Assembly: GCF_964355755.1 (NCBI RefSeq)
Contig: NC_092679.1
Coordinates: 1,862,001 to 1,926,000, forward strand
DNA length: 64,000 nucleotides
Source of the DNA: Antedon mediterranea
Taxonomy: Eukaryota; Echinodermata; Crinoidea; Comatulida; Antedonidae
Reading direction: 5' to 3'
Under the pieces are notes generated by a model. It worked only from the letters and a program-made list of their open reading frames with translations. It did no database searches and had not been told where the DNA came from. The position numbers were made by a program, and so were the translations under genes. Within the stretch, counting starts at the first letter, position 1. Every line of letters begins with the position of its first letter. Of the stretch, positions 1-12,200 are shown one piece after another.

Positions 1-149
1 GTGACAACTCTTCACCGTGGCACTTTGCACCTTTGTGTGATGTACAAATTCAAAGTAAATATCGGGATCCATCAAGTGGCTATGCTCCATTTGCGCCACC
101 AATACATCTAGAAGGCTTCCTGCCTGAATGCGTTAAAATTCAATAGCTC
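1..149 (+). CDS. C-terminal exon of an unidentified gene (partial)
   Basis: An open frame enters from the left edge (frame beginning at base 3) and ends at TAG 147-149, giving about 48 residues. The peptide looks coding: it starts DNSSPWHFAPLCDVQIQSKY, then has a Gly/Pro/aromatic stretch and ends GFLPECVKIQ. No splice acceptor is visible inside the window, so the exon starts upstream. I do not recognise the family. It lies 9 kb upstream of the first PPP1R21 exon on the same strand, so it could be the end of a neighbouring or nested gene, or an alternative terminal exon of PPP1R21. A chance open frame cannot be excluded. Confidence 0.35.
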
Positions 150-1434
150 TAACGGGGTAACAAGTCAATCTTTATAATATCAGATTTTTTTTAAAAACTT
201 GATTGTATCTAGTTGATCACAACCTTGACTTTATATGTTATAGGTAGTTTTAAATTGGGTTAAACTGCTGTCATGTTTTAAAGAAACTGGTATATAATAA
301 TGATTGACAGATTATAATGTAACATTCCTCAAATCCCACAGTCCTGGGTTTAAATTGAGAGAATGAGGTTTCATTGTGGATCAAACAAAGCTATCTTATT
401 TTTATTAATGGTTCAACAGAATTTAAGCATCACTTATTACTTGTACCAAGATAAATCAATTTGCTCCATTTTTGACATTAAAAGTAAATCATTTTTAATT
501 AAAGCTATGTCACATAAGACCGAAATATTGAAAAACATTTCTACACCTTAATATGTTTTTTTTTCTTCTCTCTTTCTTTTTTACTGTTTATAAGTCAGTA
601 GAATTTGTGCTGCTTGATATTATGAAATTGTGAACCGTTGTTAACTTTTTGTACCTGTGTATATATATATATATTGTAATAACTTTATTACTTTATTTTG
701 TAAACATTTTGTATGGATCGAACCTCTTGTTACGAGAGTGTTCCTCCGTTTTAAAGGAGAGTAACCAATAAATTTTATTATTATTATGAAATTGAACAAG
801 TTTTGAAAATGTAGAAGAAATTCTATAGTAACTACCTAATCATTATTTCCATTAGTATTTATGATCTTATCGCTTTTCCAATATTGCAAACATTTATCTT
901 TTCATTCATTCTGTATTAATTTAATTTAATCATTCATCTAAATTTGATGACTCTTTGAGATAAAACCCCAAAATTCATTGTCTTCCCACTAATATGCAAA
1001 TGTTCACAATGTATCCTTCACTTAACCTAAATAGAAATTTAGAGGTTAGCGATTTTCATATTAATATTAAAATAGATTAATTGGATGACAATTTGACCCA
1101 AGTATAAAATAGGTCATGACAAGGATTTCTTGTTTAACAATGGGAGTAATTGAATGCATAGATATACCAGAAATAATTTATAATACAACTTTTTAAATTA
1201 ATTTATACATTCAAATATTTTTTGAAGGAAACAGATCCCCATCGGGTATGTGGTTTCTGTTGGCTGTTTTCTAAACATATATAGAGGCGAGGCCCATTAC
1301 AAATATATTGCTCCAAATAGCACCTTTATTGAGTTCGCGTTATGTTCGTTTTCGATCCTATTGTTTCTCAAAATGTTTTTGAGAGGATGGCTGCCTGTCA
1401 CATGATACCTAATCAAATGGTGATGAGGATACAC
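150..1434. other. Non-coding stretch with possible 3'UTR or retroposon tail
   Basis: AT-rich sequence after the stop of the partial gene. It contains a short (AT)n run at about 660-674. At 715-787 a segment ending in AATAAA (768-773) runs into a (TTA)n tail; this can be read either as the 3' end of the upstream transcript or as the 3' end of a LINE-type retroposon. No exon with good splice sites is seen. Confidence 0.3.
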
Positions 1435-1437
1435 TTA

Positions 1438-2561
1438 GACCCCATTTACACTTCATCGACGATTTCTTAGCCGGCCCCAAGTCGGCCCGACACCGGCTTT
1501 CTTTTTAGCCCGCAATGTGTTTACACTTACCCAAAATGCCAGCCTCGGGTTCCTACTATTCACACAATGTGTTTACACTTGCTCTCGCGGAAGAGTGCTC
1601 GATGATACGATTTCGCTACATTCACGTCATATCCGCTCATGTGCGCCCACCAACCGTCTTAAAAAGTTAAGATTATTAAACGTTGTCGATCTACACTAGG
1701 CCTAGGCCTATCGAAATTTAGCAAAAAAGAATCAAATAACGGTATTTAATATGGATCAAAACAATTGTATTATTGCTTTACTACTTATGTTTGCGTCTCG
1801 TTTTCTGAAGAATAGTAGTAGATCAATACGCCTTTTTCGCGAAACGGACGACATTTTCGATCGATGACAAACAATGCCGTGCAACAAAGCGTAACCAACA
1901 GAAATAACATAGCGTTTTCAGCCTATTTTCTGAGGACAAGTTACTCCGTTAATTCGTAACCCCTCAACAGACAGCCGTATGGACAACATTTTTACTGTAA
2001 AATGTTCTTTAAAGATTAGCCTACATAAATGTGTGATTGAAAAAAATTAGAAAATTTGTTTTCACTTCTTAAAGCCCATCGAAAAAAAACACCACAGTGT
2101 ATAAGCATAGGCGCCGCATGGTGTCCTGAAATCCCCTGAAAACGCTATGTTATTTTTGTTGGTTACGCTTCGTGGCACGGCATTGTTTGTCGTTGATCGA
2201 AGATGTCTTCCATTTCGTGAAAAAGGCGTATACATCTTCACCAATTTAATTTCAATGAAGAATTCCCGTTCATCAGCAATAAGTTTCGTAAACTTTAAAC
2301 TATGGTTGACCCAGAACGTTCATTTTATGACCGCGAGTGTTTACACTATACGAAGTGCCGGCCCGAAGCCCGCAATTGCCGGCCCGAAGCCTACTCTAGA
2401 CTAGGCTCAAAATTGAGCCGGCTCGAGGCTGGCTCGGTTGTTCCCAGAGTGTTTACACTTGTGCACTTTTGGCTCGGAGCCGAGTGTAAACACTCTGGGA
2501 ACAACCGAGCCGGCCTCGAACCGGCCTCGGGCTCGCTAAAAGCTGAAGTGTAAATGGGCTC
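1438..2561. mobile_element. PIF/Harbinger-like non-autonomous DNA transposon, foldback type
   Basis: An element of 1,124 bp with terminal inverted repeats close to GAGCCCATTTACACTTC, flanked on both sides by TTA (1435-1437 and 2562-2564), the target duplication typical of PIF/Harbinger. The two halves are inverted copies of each other well beyond the ends: about 1800-1925 is complementary to about 2130-2250, and 2431-2459 pairs perfectly with 2483-2511. No transposase frame is present; the short frames at 2062-2244 and 2147-2404 lie in the inverted arms. It is therefore a dead or parasitic copy mobilised in trans. Confidence 0.75.
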
Positions 2562-2567
2562 TTACTT

Positions 2568-2622
2568 GGGGGGGGGGGGATACCCCGGGTTTACACCACC
2601 CCCCCCCCCCCCCCTTCCCCCC
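2568..2622. repeat. Poly-G tract followed by poly-C tract
   Basis: A run of 12 G (2568-2579) is followed 19 bases later by 16 C (2599-2614) and 6 more C (2617-2622), directly beside the transposon at 1438-2561. The two runs can pair as a hairpin. Confidence 0.8.
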
Positions 2623-3324
2623 GATGTATATTAGAATATTTTACTTTTAAACATGTATTTCTAGCTAGTTGATTTGATGTTTTGATTATTTTAACCAAAC
2701 CAATTATAATAGAACCATCAAAGCCTATGATTGTCTTATTAAGCAATGAGACCAATTGAAGGGGGGTCCCCTATCATATTCCATTCTCCCACACTTTGTG
2801 TATTGATGTCATCATTTCATTAGACTCATTCTAGATATACCTTACACCATTGTCTATACCCTGGTGTATATTAGTCTTTATTCAGCATTAAACAAGTCAG
2901 TCGGCCGTTGGTAATTGGAGAAGGGGGTCTTGTAATCCGAGAAGGATTTTTCTCATCATCTACGACGATTGAATTACAACAAGTGCATAAATTGCCAAGT
3001 TTTCTATTCATCACTGGCCTACATGTTTTATCTTCTTTTTTTGTACAAATTGATTTGGTGTGTAAACTAGGCCAATGGGGTGTAGTGTTAAAGAAAGTTA
3101 TTGTTACTGACATAATGATGGTGGTAGTGTCGTTGTGTTTGGGAGTGGATCAAGCAATTACGTTTTGTTCAGAGTTAAACAAAAAAAAATGTTTGTCATT
3201 ATTTTTTACATTTTCTTCGGCAACGTCATTGTAATCGTTTCAATAAACATTATTTTCGTAATCATTTTCTTTATTGTTATCCACGAAGTTATTAAAAAAA
3301 GTCATCTTTGTCGTTATCTTTTAC

Positions 3325-3625
3325 CATTGATATCATTTTCATCATCATTGTCATCATCATTATTCTCATTGATGTCATCATCATCATCATCATCATCATC
3401 ATATCATCATCATCATTATTATCATCATCATCATTATTATCATCATCATTTTTCATCATTGTTTAATATCATAGTTATCATCATCATTTTCATCATAATT
3501 GTTATCATCAGCATTTTCATTGTTATTATCATCATTATCATCATCATCATTATCATTATCATCATCATTATTATCATCATCATTATCATCATCATTATTA
3601 TCATTATCATCATCATTATTATATC
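3325..3625 (+). repeat. ATC/TCA trinucleotide microsatellite
   Basis: About 300 bases of (ATC)n interrupted by ATT units. It is stop-free for long stretches and translates as poly-Ser, poly-His or poly-Ile, which explains the apparent frames at 3135-3687. No protein is inferred. Confidence 0.9.
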
Positions 3626-6600
3626 TTCATCTTGATAATCTTTGTGATTTCATTATAATCGTCTTCATCATTATCCTTGCGATGTAGACTCGTTGTTGTC
3701 ACTCATCTGGTTTTTTAAACATAGATTAGAACTATTAAAAGATAATAATCCAAGTTGTAATAACCGTATCATTTTGAATAAGAGACTGTACTTTCAATTT
3801 ATACCTTATTATTTTAATTTATTCAATTTCCTTATCTGACTTTCTATTATATTATAGTCTTTTTAAATGTTTGTAATCGCTACCATATGCTTTATAGATT
3901 ATTACTATGTTTTATTGAAATGTTTTGTTATTTCTACCCTGTATTATAAATGTACCTTTTTTTTTATTCTCCAAGTGAAAATTAATAAAACATGTTTTAT
4001 TCAAAAGCAAGAAAACTCATCAAGAATTCAAGGTATTTCTTATTAAACCAATATTTCTTTAACCAATATTTCTTTATAATAATAACAATAAAATTTCTAT
4101 ACAAACCGTACTGTGGCACAATTATATTTCAATGGCCTTATAATTTAAAGGTGGATGTCAACATGTTCTTTCCTAAAGGTTCACATTTATGCTCTAGTAA
4201 TTTCAAAGTGTTAAATATTATCTGTTTATACCTAAATCATGTTACCCTTTTATTAGGATTTTTACTTGGTAACCTACATTTTAAGTTTATTTTGACGTCG
4301 TCGTCATCGTTAGAAAGGAAATTTAGCAGCACTTGATCTGTAATCACTTAAGATATTTTCTTCGCACGCCACTAACTTGGAAACGTGTCAAAGCAATTGT
4401 GTTTTAGTAATCTCTTTTATACGGTAGTACAATATTGTTAAGTACGGTAGTTTTTGTAACCTAAATTTGAGCATACTTGACAGTTGTGAATTCTAATTCG
4501 TTTGTCATTAATGTACAAAAGGAATTGTGTTGAATTATTATTGCTTATAGCAGTATATAGTCAATGCTTTTTATATAAAAATGTGGAATAGAAATGCTAG
4601 TTGAAATATTTTCTTGCCCTTTTTATTTAAAAATATGTTGATTCAATTTCAACACAATATTATCAATACGGTTTTTTTAATGTAAAGTTTTAATATATTG
4701 TTCTATTATGACATCACACAATATAGCTACTCCAAATAATGCACAGATTGCTTTATAACGTACTTTAAGCAGAACAATACTAATGGCTGTAAAGAAAGTA
4801 TTATATTTTTATAATTTTGTTCCTGTTGGAGTGTATTCACAGGAGTATGCTAAGTGCGTTGATGGTACTTAAGTGAAAATGCCCTTAAGGACAACATGTG
4901 GAGAACTCGCAGCTGGATGGTTTCGGTGTAACTTGTAAGTCACTGACTACAATGACTAAGTCAGATGGTTAGCCTAACTCTGATGTAATTGTACAAAAAT
5001 TTGAGAATATTTATTTAACGGTTATTTAACTTACTTAGCTCCCTGATGTAAAAATACTTTGTAGTAGTTACGATTATTAAGTTAATACTACAAATGCTGC
5101 TGTATACACATACAGTAACATGCATGGATTTCAAACAAGGACTTATTAATTTCGGCAAACACAATAATTTATACAAACAGACAACAATTTACTAGATTGC
5201 GCCAAGGACTGGCAAAAAGCCCAACAGCTTCTGTCGCCGATTATTTAAAATATTATGAGGGTCCCAAATGATCAGCCAAAGCTGGATGGATCACCCTCAT
5301 TAAATATGGTTAAAATAAAATAAAAAAAAAATTATTCAGCATTACAATACTTACCTTTACACAACCAGCAATTATTTCGAAGGCTATCACAAAAGGTATA
5401 CCTAACAAACTGAACTTTTGTAGGGAAGCCCCATCACAAAAATGTCCAAGTACCAAACTTAGTAACTAGTCTATGTTTAAATCAAAACTTACTGTTTATA
5501 GCGAAAAGAAAAGATCTTCGAATTCTGTTTACTTAGGTTTACTGTTTTAGCAAACATATAGTAAAATCTATTGTTGCGCTGTGAAAAATAAAAAAACATC
5601 AGTTACGTTTCAAAGGAATAAAGTTTCAAGTCCTAAAGCTTTTAAGTTTGAAAGCTTTCTTGTATCACGAATCTAAGCTTCTGTGAATTGTAAGAAGAAA
5701 AATCTTCAAGGTAAAAAACAACGTATACTGGAGTTCTCTATAGCTTGTATCGTTGGTGCGCTTCACTTGAATTTTTACCAAGTCCAAAAAAGTCCATGTT
5801 AGCATCACATCATAATGTTGTAGCATTACATCTCTCATGTGCACATACCAAATGTGTTAGTCAATAATGTTATACTTTCGCAACATATTTAGTACAATCG
5901 TGGATCAGGAGGACGTATTTCCCACGTGTCACAACTAGTCTAGTTCCAAATTTTTTTGAGTGAAGACCTAGTTTCTGTTTCACGTCCCAATTTCTCTTGC
6001 TATGGCCCATATATCCATTGAAATGATGGGCTGGTGACTTCATTTTTACATGATCTGTTAGCTTTGCCCTCTTTTTGGTAGGCATAGACCTAATTTCTCC
6101 TTTCTTGATCCATTTCTGTCCAGTATGACCTCATTGAGACTGTAAAACGGGAGCAAACTAATACACAATTTATTTCATTCACTAGGCCCCCCTAGGAATC
6201 ACCCAAAGTGAATTAGTCAACCAATCAAATGCCTTAATTCCATATAGAATAGCTTGTTCCATTGGCAAAATAGGGGTTTAATCTCAAGCTGGGTTTTGAT
6301 TGATTGATCAGATTGGTGTTAATCATTAATCTCTATTCATGTTGTGATACATATAGTACAGCGAAATGAGAACAATACCTAATGTTCCAGCATGGTGCTA
6401 GCACATGACAAACCACTAAACCACCCCTTATTTAAAATGTATTATTCCATTTTCACTTATCTTCAGTAAACTTTTCTTAAAAACAAAAGTAAATTGAGAA
6501 TACTCCATTATACGAATAGGGTAACTTAAACAATTTACATGTTAGTATTTTAATTTTGCATTTTAGATATAGGTTTATTACAGTAATTAGTGTTGTACTT

Positions 6601-7589
6601 AAACCTAATTAAGTTAATAACCTTGTTTTATTGTAAGTGTCCTTAACAAGTTTTCAATATGTTGTTCTTTTTGTTGTGGGATTGTGTTTACTGGAGCAGA
6701 GTAAATGTATAGCCTCTTTTCTTTAAGTATCATTGCTCAAGTCCGGATGTTGTGGTATGGTTGACCTCTCTTTAAAGTGGGACAAACGTAGCTTGAAATG
6801 GTCATTCATGATCATTAAGGAGAAACCTGTTGGCAGTAATTTTAATCACTATCACTTTGTGTAGCAATCAAATACCAGTATTTTATTATTAAATACTTAC
6901 ACAGTAGTAGTAGTCATTGCAATATGAATTCTATCAAAGCAGTAAATTTTCCTGAGGCTCGAGTTTGATTATTTGTTTGACCATTTCTACTACTAGTCTT
7001 ACTGACTTGTTTGTGGTATACATTTAAAATGCATATTTTAAAATTGATCTAAACCCATATCTAGGATTTCTACAGGGAGGTTCTTTTCTCCACTAACCTA
7101 AGTAGTACTGTTTACCCACAAAAAATGATCTTAAGCTAGGCTAGTAAAGTATATTTTTGTCATCACATTTGTTGCTGATGATATCTAGTTTGAAAGGCGG
7201 TTCCTTCAAACATTTGAACCCCTCTGGCTATGGCTTGGATCTAGCCACAAATTGTTATATTTTCTATATTGTAACAAACTTAAAAGGAATAAAAAATGAT
7301 TTTTGAATGACTTGTTTTTTTTTAAAAGCTCTTTAACCTTTCAAGATAGTTTGATGTTGCGATAAATATTCTTTAAGTTTATATTAATGCTCTACTTACT
7401 ACAAAGAACTTTTTAGCAGGAACTTTACATGCTGAGTTATTAACCTACTAAAATACACTGTAGTGTATGGATGATATTGTTTTGATGTGTTCATGAACTA
7501 AATAAATAACCTTTAAGTTCATCAAATAAGTTTAATTACTTCCCTCACAATGTATAGTGCATCTTAAGTGAAACCAATTTTAAAGAGGG

Positions 7590-8040
7590 GAGTTTTAAAA
7601 CTAGATCACTATATTCATTATTAATCTAGACTTCATAAATACCCTTGGTTCATAATGGATTCTTCTGATGGGAGGTGATCTTTTTGCAATTAAAACAATC
7701 TCCCTGAATTGTGGTTCTCTAAGATGTTCCATTCTTCAAAAGGGGAATTTATATCTAGATCACTATATCCAATACACTATCAGTAGTAATTAAGTGTAAA
7801 TAAAACACCTATACATAATGGATTCATTCAGCCAAGGTGGTGATCTTGTAATTAAAGCTGTTTTCTCACACAATGCTAGAGAGTTAATGCTGCTACTCAA
7901 GCCGATCCATTTCTGTCAGGTGAACTTAAATCTTAATTGTATTAGATTCACTTACAATATGTAGAAACCGAATGGTAAATACCCCTATTTCATAATGGAT
8001 TCTTCTTGAAATGATCTTCTTTTGATCTTGAGTTGGTATA
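7590..8040. repeat. Degenerate tandem repeat, about 155-bp unit
   Basis: Three diverged copies share the words 'ctagatcactatat' and 'cataatggattc' plus a following 'gtgatct' segment, at about 7600, 7755 and 7930. Confidence 0.45.
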
Positions 8041-8744
8041 GATATTTCAAAGGAAAAAAAAAGAAAAATTATAAGTAAACAAGAAAAACCAATCGTTTCT
8101 ATTTTTTTTCTTTTTTTAATTAGGTCGTAAAGTGGAATAAATGAATATGCATTTTTAAACAAAACATTTTTTTGGTGCATATTTTATCAAAACCATATGC
8201 GACTCTTATTAACATTATGATTTATTACATTATTGTGCCCTAAATATTATAATCTATATTTTGACTTCTGATGTATTACTACTTGATAAATTCAGAAGCC
8301 CACACTAAACACGGAAACCAACTCTTGTATATTTCACACCCTTCGTACACATTAGCCTAAATGCTCCCTCTTGTCTATCATCGGCACCATTCGTTCCGAG
8401 GCATCGGGCCAATGTATGTGTTTTGACATACCATTTAGCCTACGTAGGTACCGTAATAGCGTTAAACTCTCTGTAACCATTTTTTTTTTATTGTGCCAAT
8501 TTGTTACAACTCCCTGTGGTATTGCAACTTACATTAAGGTTTATCATAGCTGAATAGTTATTGCCACATGCTGGCCTTTTAACCTGCTTTCCCTAAATGT
8601 ATGTCAAGTTCCGTGCGGCTTCCATGTGGAACCATCAACCGTATTTATCCCATCAATAAATTTAGTCTTGATATGTCGCATAAGCTTTTATGCTTCCCCT
8701 ATACAATTTTTAATGTAATTGTGTGTTGTAGGCATGTGATTATT

Positions 8745-8906
8745 ACATTTTTATTGGGTATTATAAAATCCCCACTGGCCTAAACACTTGACCTAAATAT
8801 GAATGAAGGGTCAATGTTATGCCTGTTCAGGGCTCATTTTTATTGGCCATTATGAACCTCCCTCTGGCTTAAACACTTGACCTAAATATGAACGAGGGGT
8901 CAAAGC
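8745..8906. repeat. Two diverged direct copies of about 70 bp
   Basis: The words 'catttttattgg' and 'aaacacttgacctaaatatg' recur in the same order about 90 bases apart (8745 on and 8836 on). Confidence 0.6.
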
Positions 8907-9212
8907 TTAAATCAAGGGTATTAGAGCATGTGATCAATTTATTTAAATGTTTAAAAAATTCAGATCAAATATTACAAATTCTTTGACGCATTTTTTTTTA
9001 TTACTAGCTTTATTCTAAAATGATAGAATAAAAAGTTTTTTAAAAAGTGCTTTTATATGATATAATTTATAATGATTGTAATGTAATATATATTTTTGAA
9101 TAAATAAATATTTTGATGAATATTTTGTTATTATATTTAAAGTGTATTATTAATAAACTTAAATGGAAATATTTGAATGAAGATCATGTGTATTTGTTTT
9201 TTCTTTAAACAG

Positions 9213-12200
9213 TGTCGTGCATTGCATCAACGATTAAGCCTGGCTGAGAAATCTAAGCAAAAAACACAGGCTGAACTTCAGAAGGCAAATCAGATGATTT
9301 TGCAATTACAGGTATGATCACCAACTCTCATAATCAATTCCACCCCTAAATTACGCTAATTACAAATACTATTGTGATTCAAATCAGATTATAATCCTAT
9401 TTACCTTATTTGTTATCAAACTTTGTACTTGCCCCCCCCCCCCCCATTTTTATACTCGCTCATATTCAATATTTGCAAACCCAGCTATTCAGTATTCATA
9501 CTTGAGATAATGATATATAGCCCCATACCAGTAATACAAAAGCCTTGTCTACACTATCAATCTTTATGTGACAAAAAAATGTGATGTGCATATTCAGATA
9601 ATATTTATTTAGATAATAATGAATGAATATATACAAAATAGAAAAAAGATATTAAAGTGAACATAGATAAAGCAGTAATTGGTAGTCATTATTATCATGG
9701 ATCCCTTCATGATGATGTCATATCACTACCATATTTGGGCATATCACTTTTTTTCAAACTCAAGTTTAATAGTGTAGACAGAGCTTTAAATTAGGTATAG
9801 CCCTACCTATATCTCCACCCTAGGTAATAATTTACTGCATCTTTGGTATAGGTTGACATATCCCTATACTACAAAACCCATCCCGAGAGGCCTGCATTAA
9901 ATAGAATACCCAAGTTCCACTATTGTAATTTCACAATTAAATTTTCAAGTCACCTACATATTGATCCTGAGGTATTTACAAATATTTAAAATGCATGAAT
10001 TTCAGGTAATTGTTTTATTATTCATTTATTTTCTCGCCCTCTTCGTTCTAGATTCAAAAACCAAAGAATTAATTAGGTTATCATTAGCATATATTGGAAT
10101 TTTTGACCTAGATTTTTTTTTCATAGTTAGTATTTCTAGGATGGTACATTCCAAATGATCATCATTTATACCCTTATGAATAATGGAATTGTCTACTTGA
10201 AGTAAATTATGGACTAGTTCATTTCTTCTTTTAATCCAATACATTAAAGTACAAACATTCAGTAAAATTGCACAAAAGACATGTAGGCATTTCATTTCCT
10301 GTGTAGTCGTTTACTTTTACCATTTGTATGCAAAATTTAAACCTTAATAAGATAATGACATAGAACCAAAATGACAGTTCTATTTTTGTTATAACCCCAT
10401 TGCATAAATAGAATGATCCAAATCAAAGAAATAACATGTATGATTATGTTTTACTAATTTAATTTAGAAAGTTTATTAATAGGAATTAGTTTATAAATAC
10501 ATTTTAATGCGAAACATTCAATTTCGAAACATTCAATTTCTTGATACATAGTTTGTTTTGTTATTAAATTTAAATTAATTTAAAATGAAGTTTATATTTA
10601 GAAAAACAAGCAATTAATTTAATTCAATAAAATTTCATGTCAAAATTAATTTATTTTTTAAAAGTAAACAGACATTTTTAACTAAATATAATTAATACAT
10701 TTTATAATAACTATGATTTAATATCTATTTAACCTGTTATTTGTTCAAGATTACTGTCAGTCTTTCTCTATTTTGATCTTGTGTCAACAAAACAAGAAAT
10801 CAATAATTAAATATTAGTGAATTTCTTAGAAATTAAGCAAAATAAGTTAAGTACTGTCTAGCCACGCCAATATAGTATAAAACCTATAAGACCTATGCAA
10901 CAAAGCCCCTAAGAGGTTTTATGTAACAACACAACAGTAACACTCTATAGATACCGTATACTAAGTCACTAAGCAGAGTAACACATACGTTACAGAGCCG
11001 TAGAATAAGCATGTTTTCCACAGTCTCTCCATTGTTGTATGAAGCTCCGCAGACATGACATGGCACAAGACAGTTCTATTGATTTTGATTTAGAAATTTA
11101 CCATAAGAAATGGTTGATTTAAACATACATGTCATATCATTTGATGGTAAATATTGATAAGTTCGCTTGAGACATATTTAATAATGGTTGCATTGCTTAA
11201 TTCAATGAATTTAATTACATTTTTTTTAGGCAACCCAGAATGTGTTTTTAAAATCATTAACACCAGTAAACTAATAAATTCCCTAGTGTGTTTGCTGTCC
11301 GTGTCCCCACACAGCTTCAACTTTGACTTCCTTTAGACCAAACAATTCCCTGGTGTGTTAGCAGTCCGTGTCCTCGCACAGCTTCAACTTAGACTTCCTT
11401 TAGACCAAACAATTCCCTGGTGTGTTAGCAGTCCGTGTCCCCACACAGCTTCAACTTAGACTTCCTTTAGACCAAACAATTCCCTGGTGTGTTTGCTGTC
11501 CGTGTCCTCACACAGCTTCAACTTAGACTTCCTTTAGACCAAACAATTCCCTGTGTGTTTGTTGTCTATCCCCACACAGTTTAAACCTAGACTTCCAAAC
11601 AATTCTCCAGGCAATACTTAACCTTGTTTAAATCCACATTTAACTTGTAATCTGTTTAAATATCTTGTTTACATTGCCGTAATGTCACAATTAATTTCTT
11701 GCTTTATTTAGGATAAAGTCATATAAAGAACAGCTTGTTATTTATATATAAGACAGTTTTTATTCATTATTTGCCATTGGTATTGGTAGTTTATTGGTAT
11801 TGGTAGTTTTGTTTATATTTTAGTGGTGCTATACATTTTTTTATTGCACTAACTCATTTTTAAATTATAATATAATAAGATTTTTTTTAATAATTCAAAT
11901 TTTCTTTAAAAAAAATGTGTAGTCCCACAGATCCTGGGTCCTAAAATTAGGGGGTGGGATTGTACTCGGATTGTACTCGGATTGTACTAACAATGTCTTG
12001 TGCCAATATTAGGGGGTGGGATTGTACTCGGATTGTACTAACAATGTCTTGTGCCAATATTAGGGGGTGAGATTGTACTCGGATTGTACTAACAATGTCT
12101 TGTGCCAATATTAGGGGGTGGGATTGTACTCGGATTGTACTAACAATGTCTTGTGCCAATATTAGGGGGTGAGATTGTACTCGGATTGTACTAACAATGT

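Larger units (their letters stand above)
3690..9212. other. Gene-poor stretch upstream of PPP1R21 exons
   Basis: AT-rich sequence with no exon I can support. A 71-residue frame on the minus strand (5870-6085) has no recognisable motif. The segment may be a long PPP1R21 intron, since the exon at 9213 is far from the start of that protein. Confidence 0.4.

Noticed and set aside
3135-3687. Open frames rich in Ile, Ser and His
   Set aside because: Translation of an ATC/ATT microsatellite; no domain and no splice context.
5870-6085. 71-residue minus-strand frame
   Set aside because: No recognised motif, no second exon with matching splice sites; length is compatible with chance.
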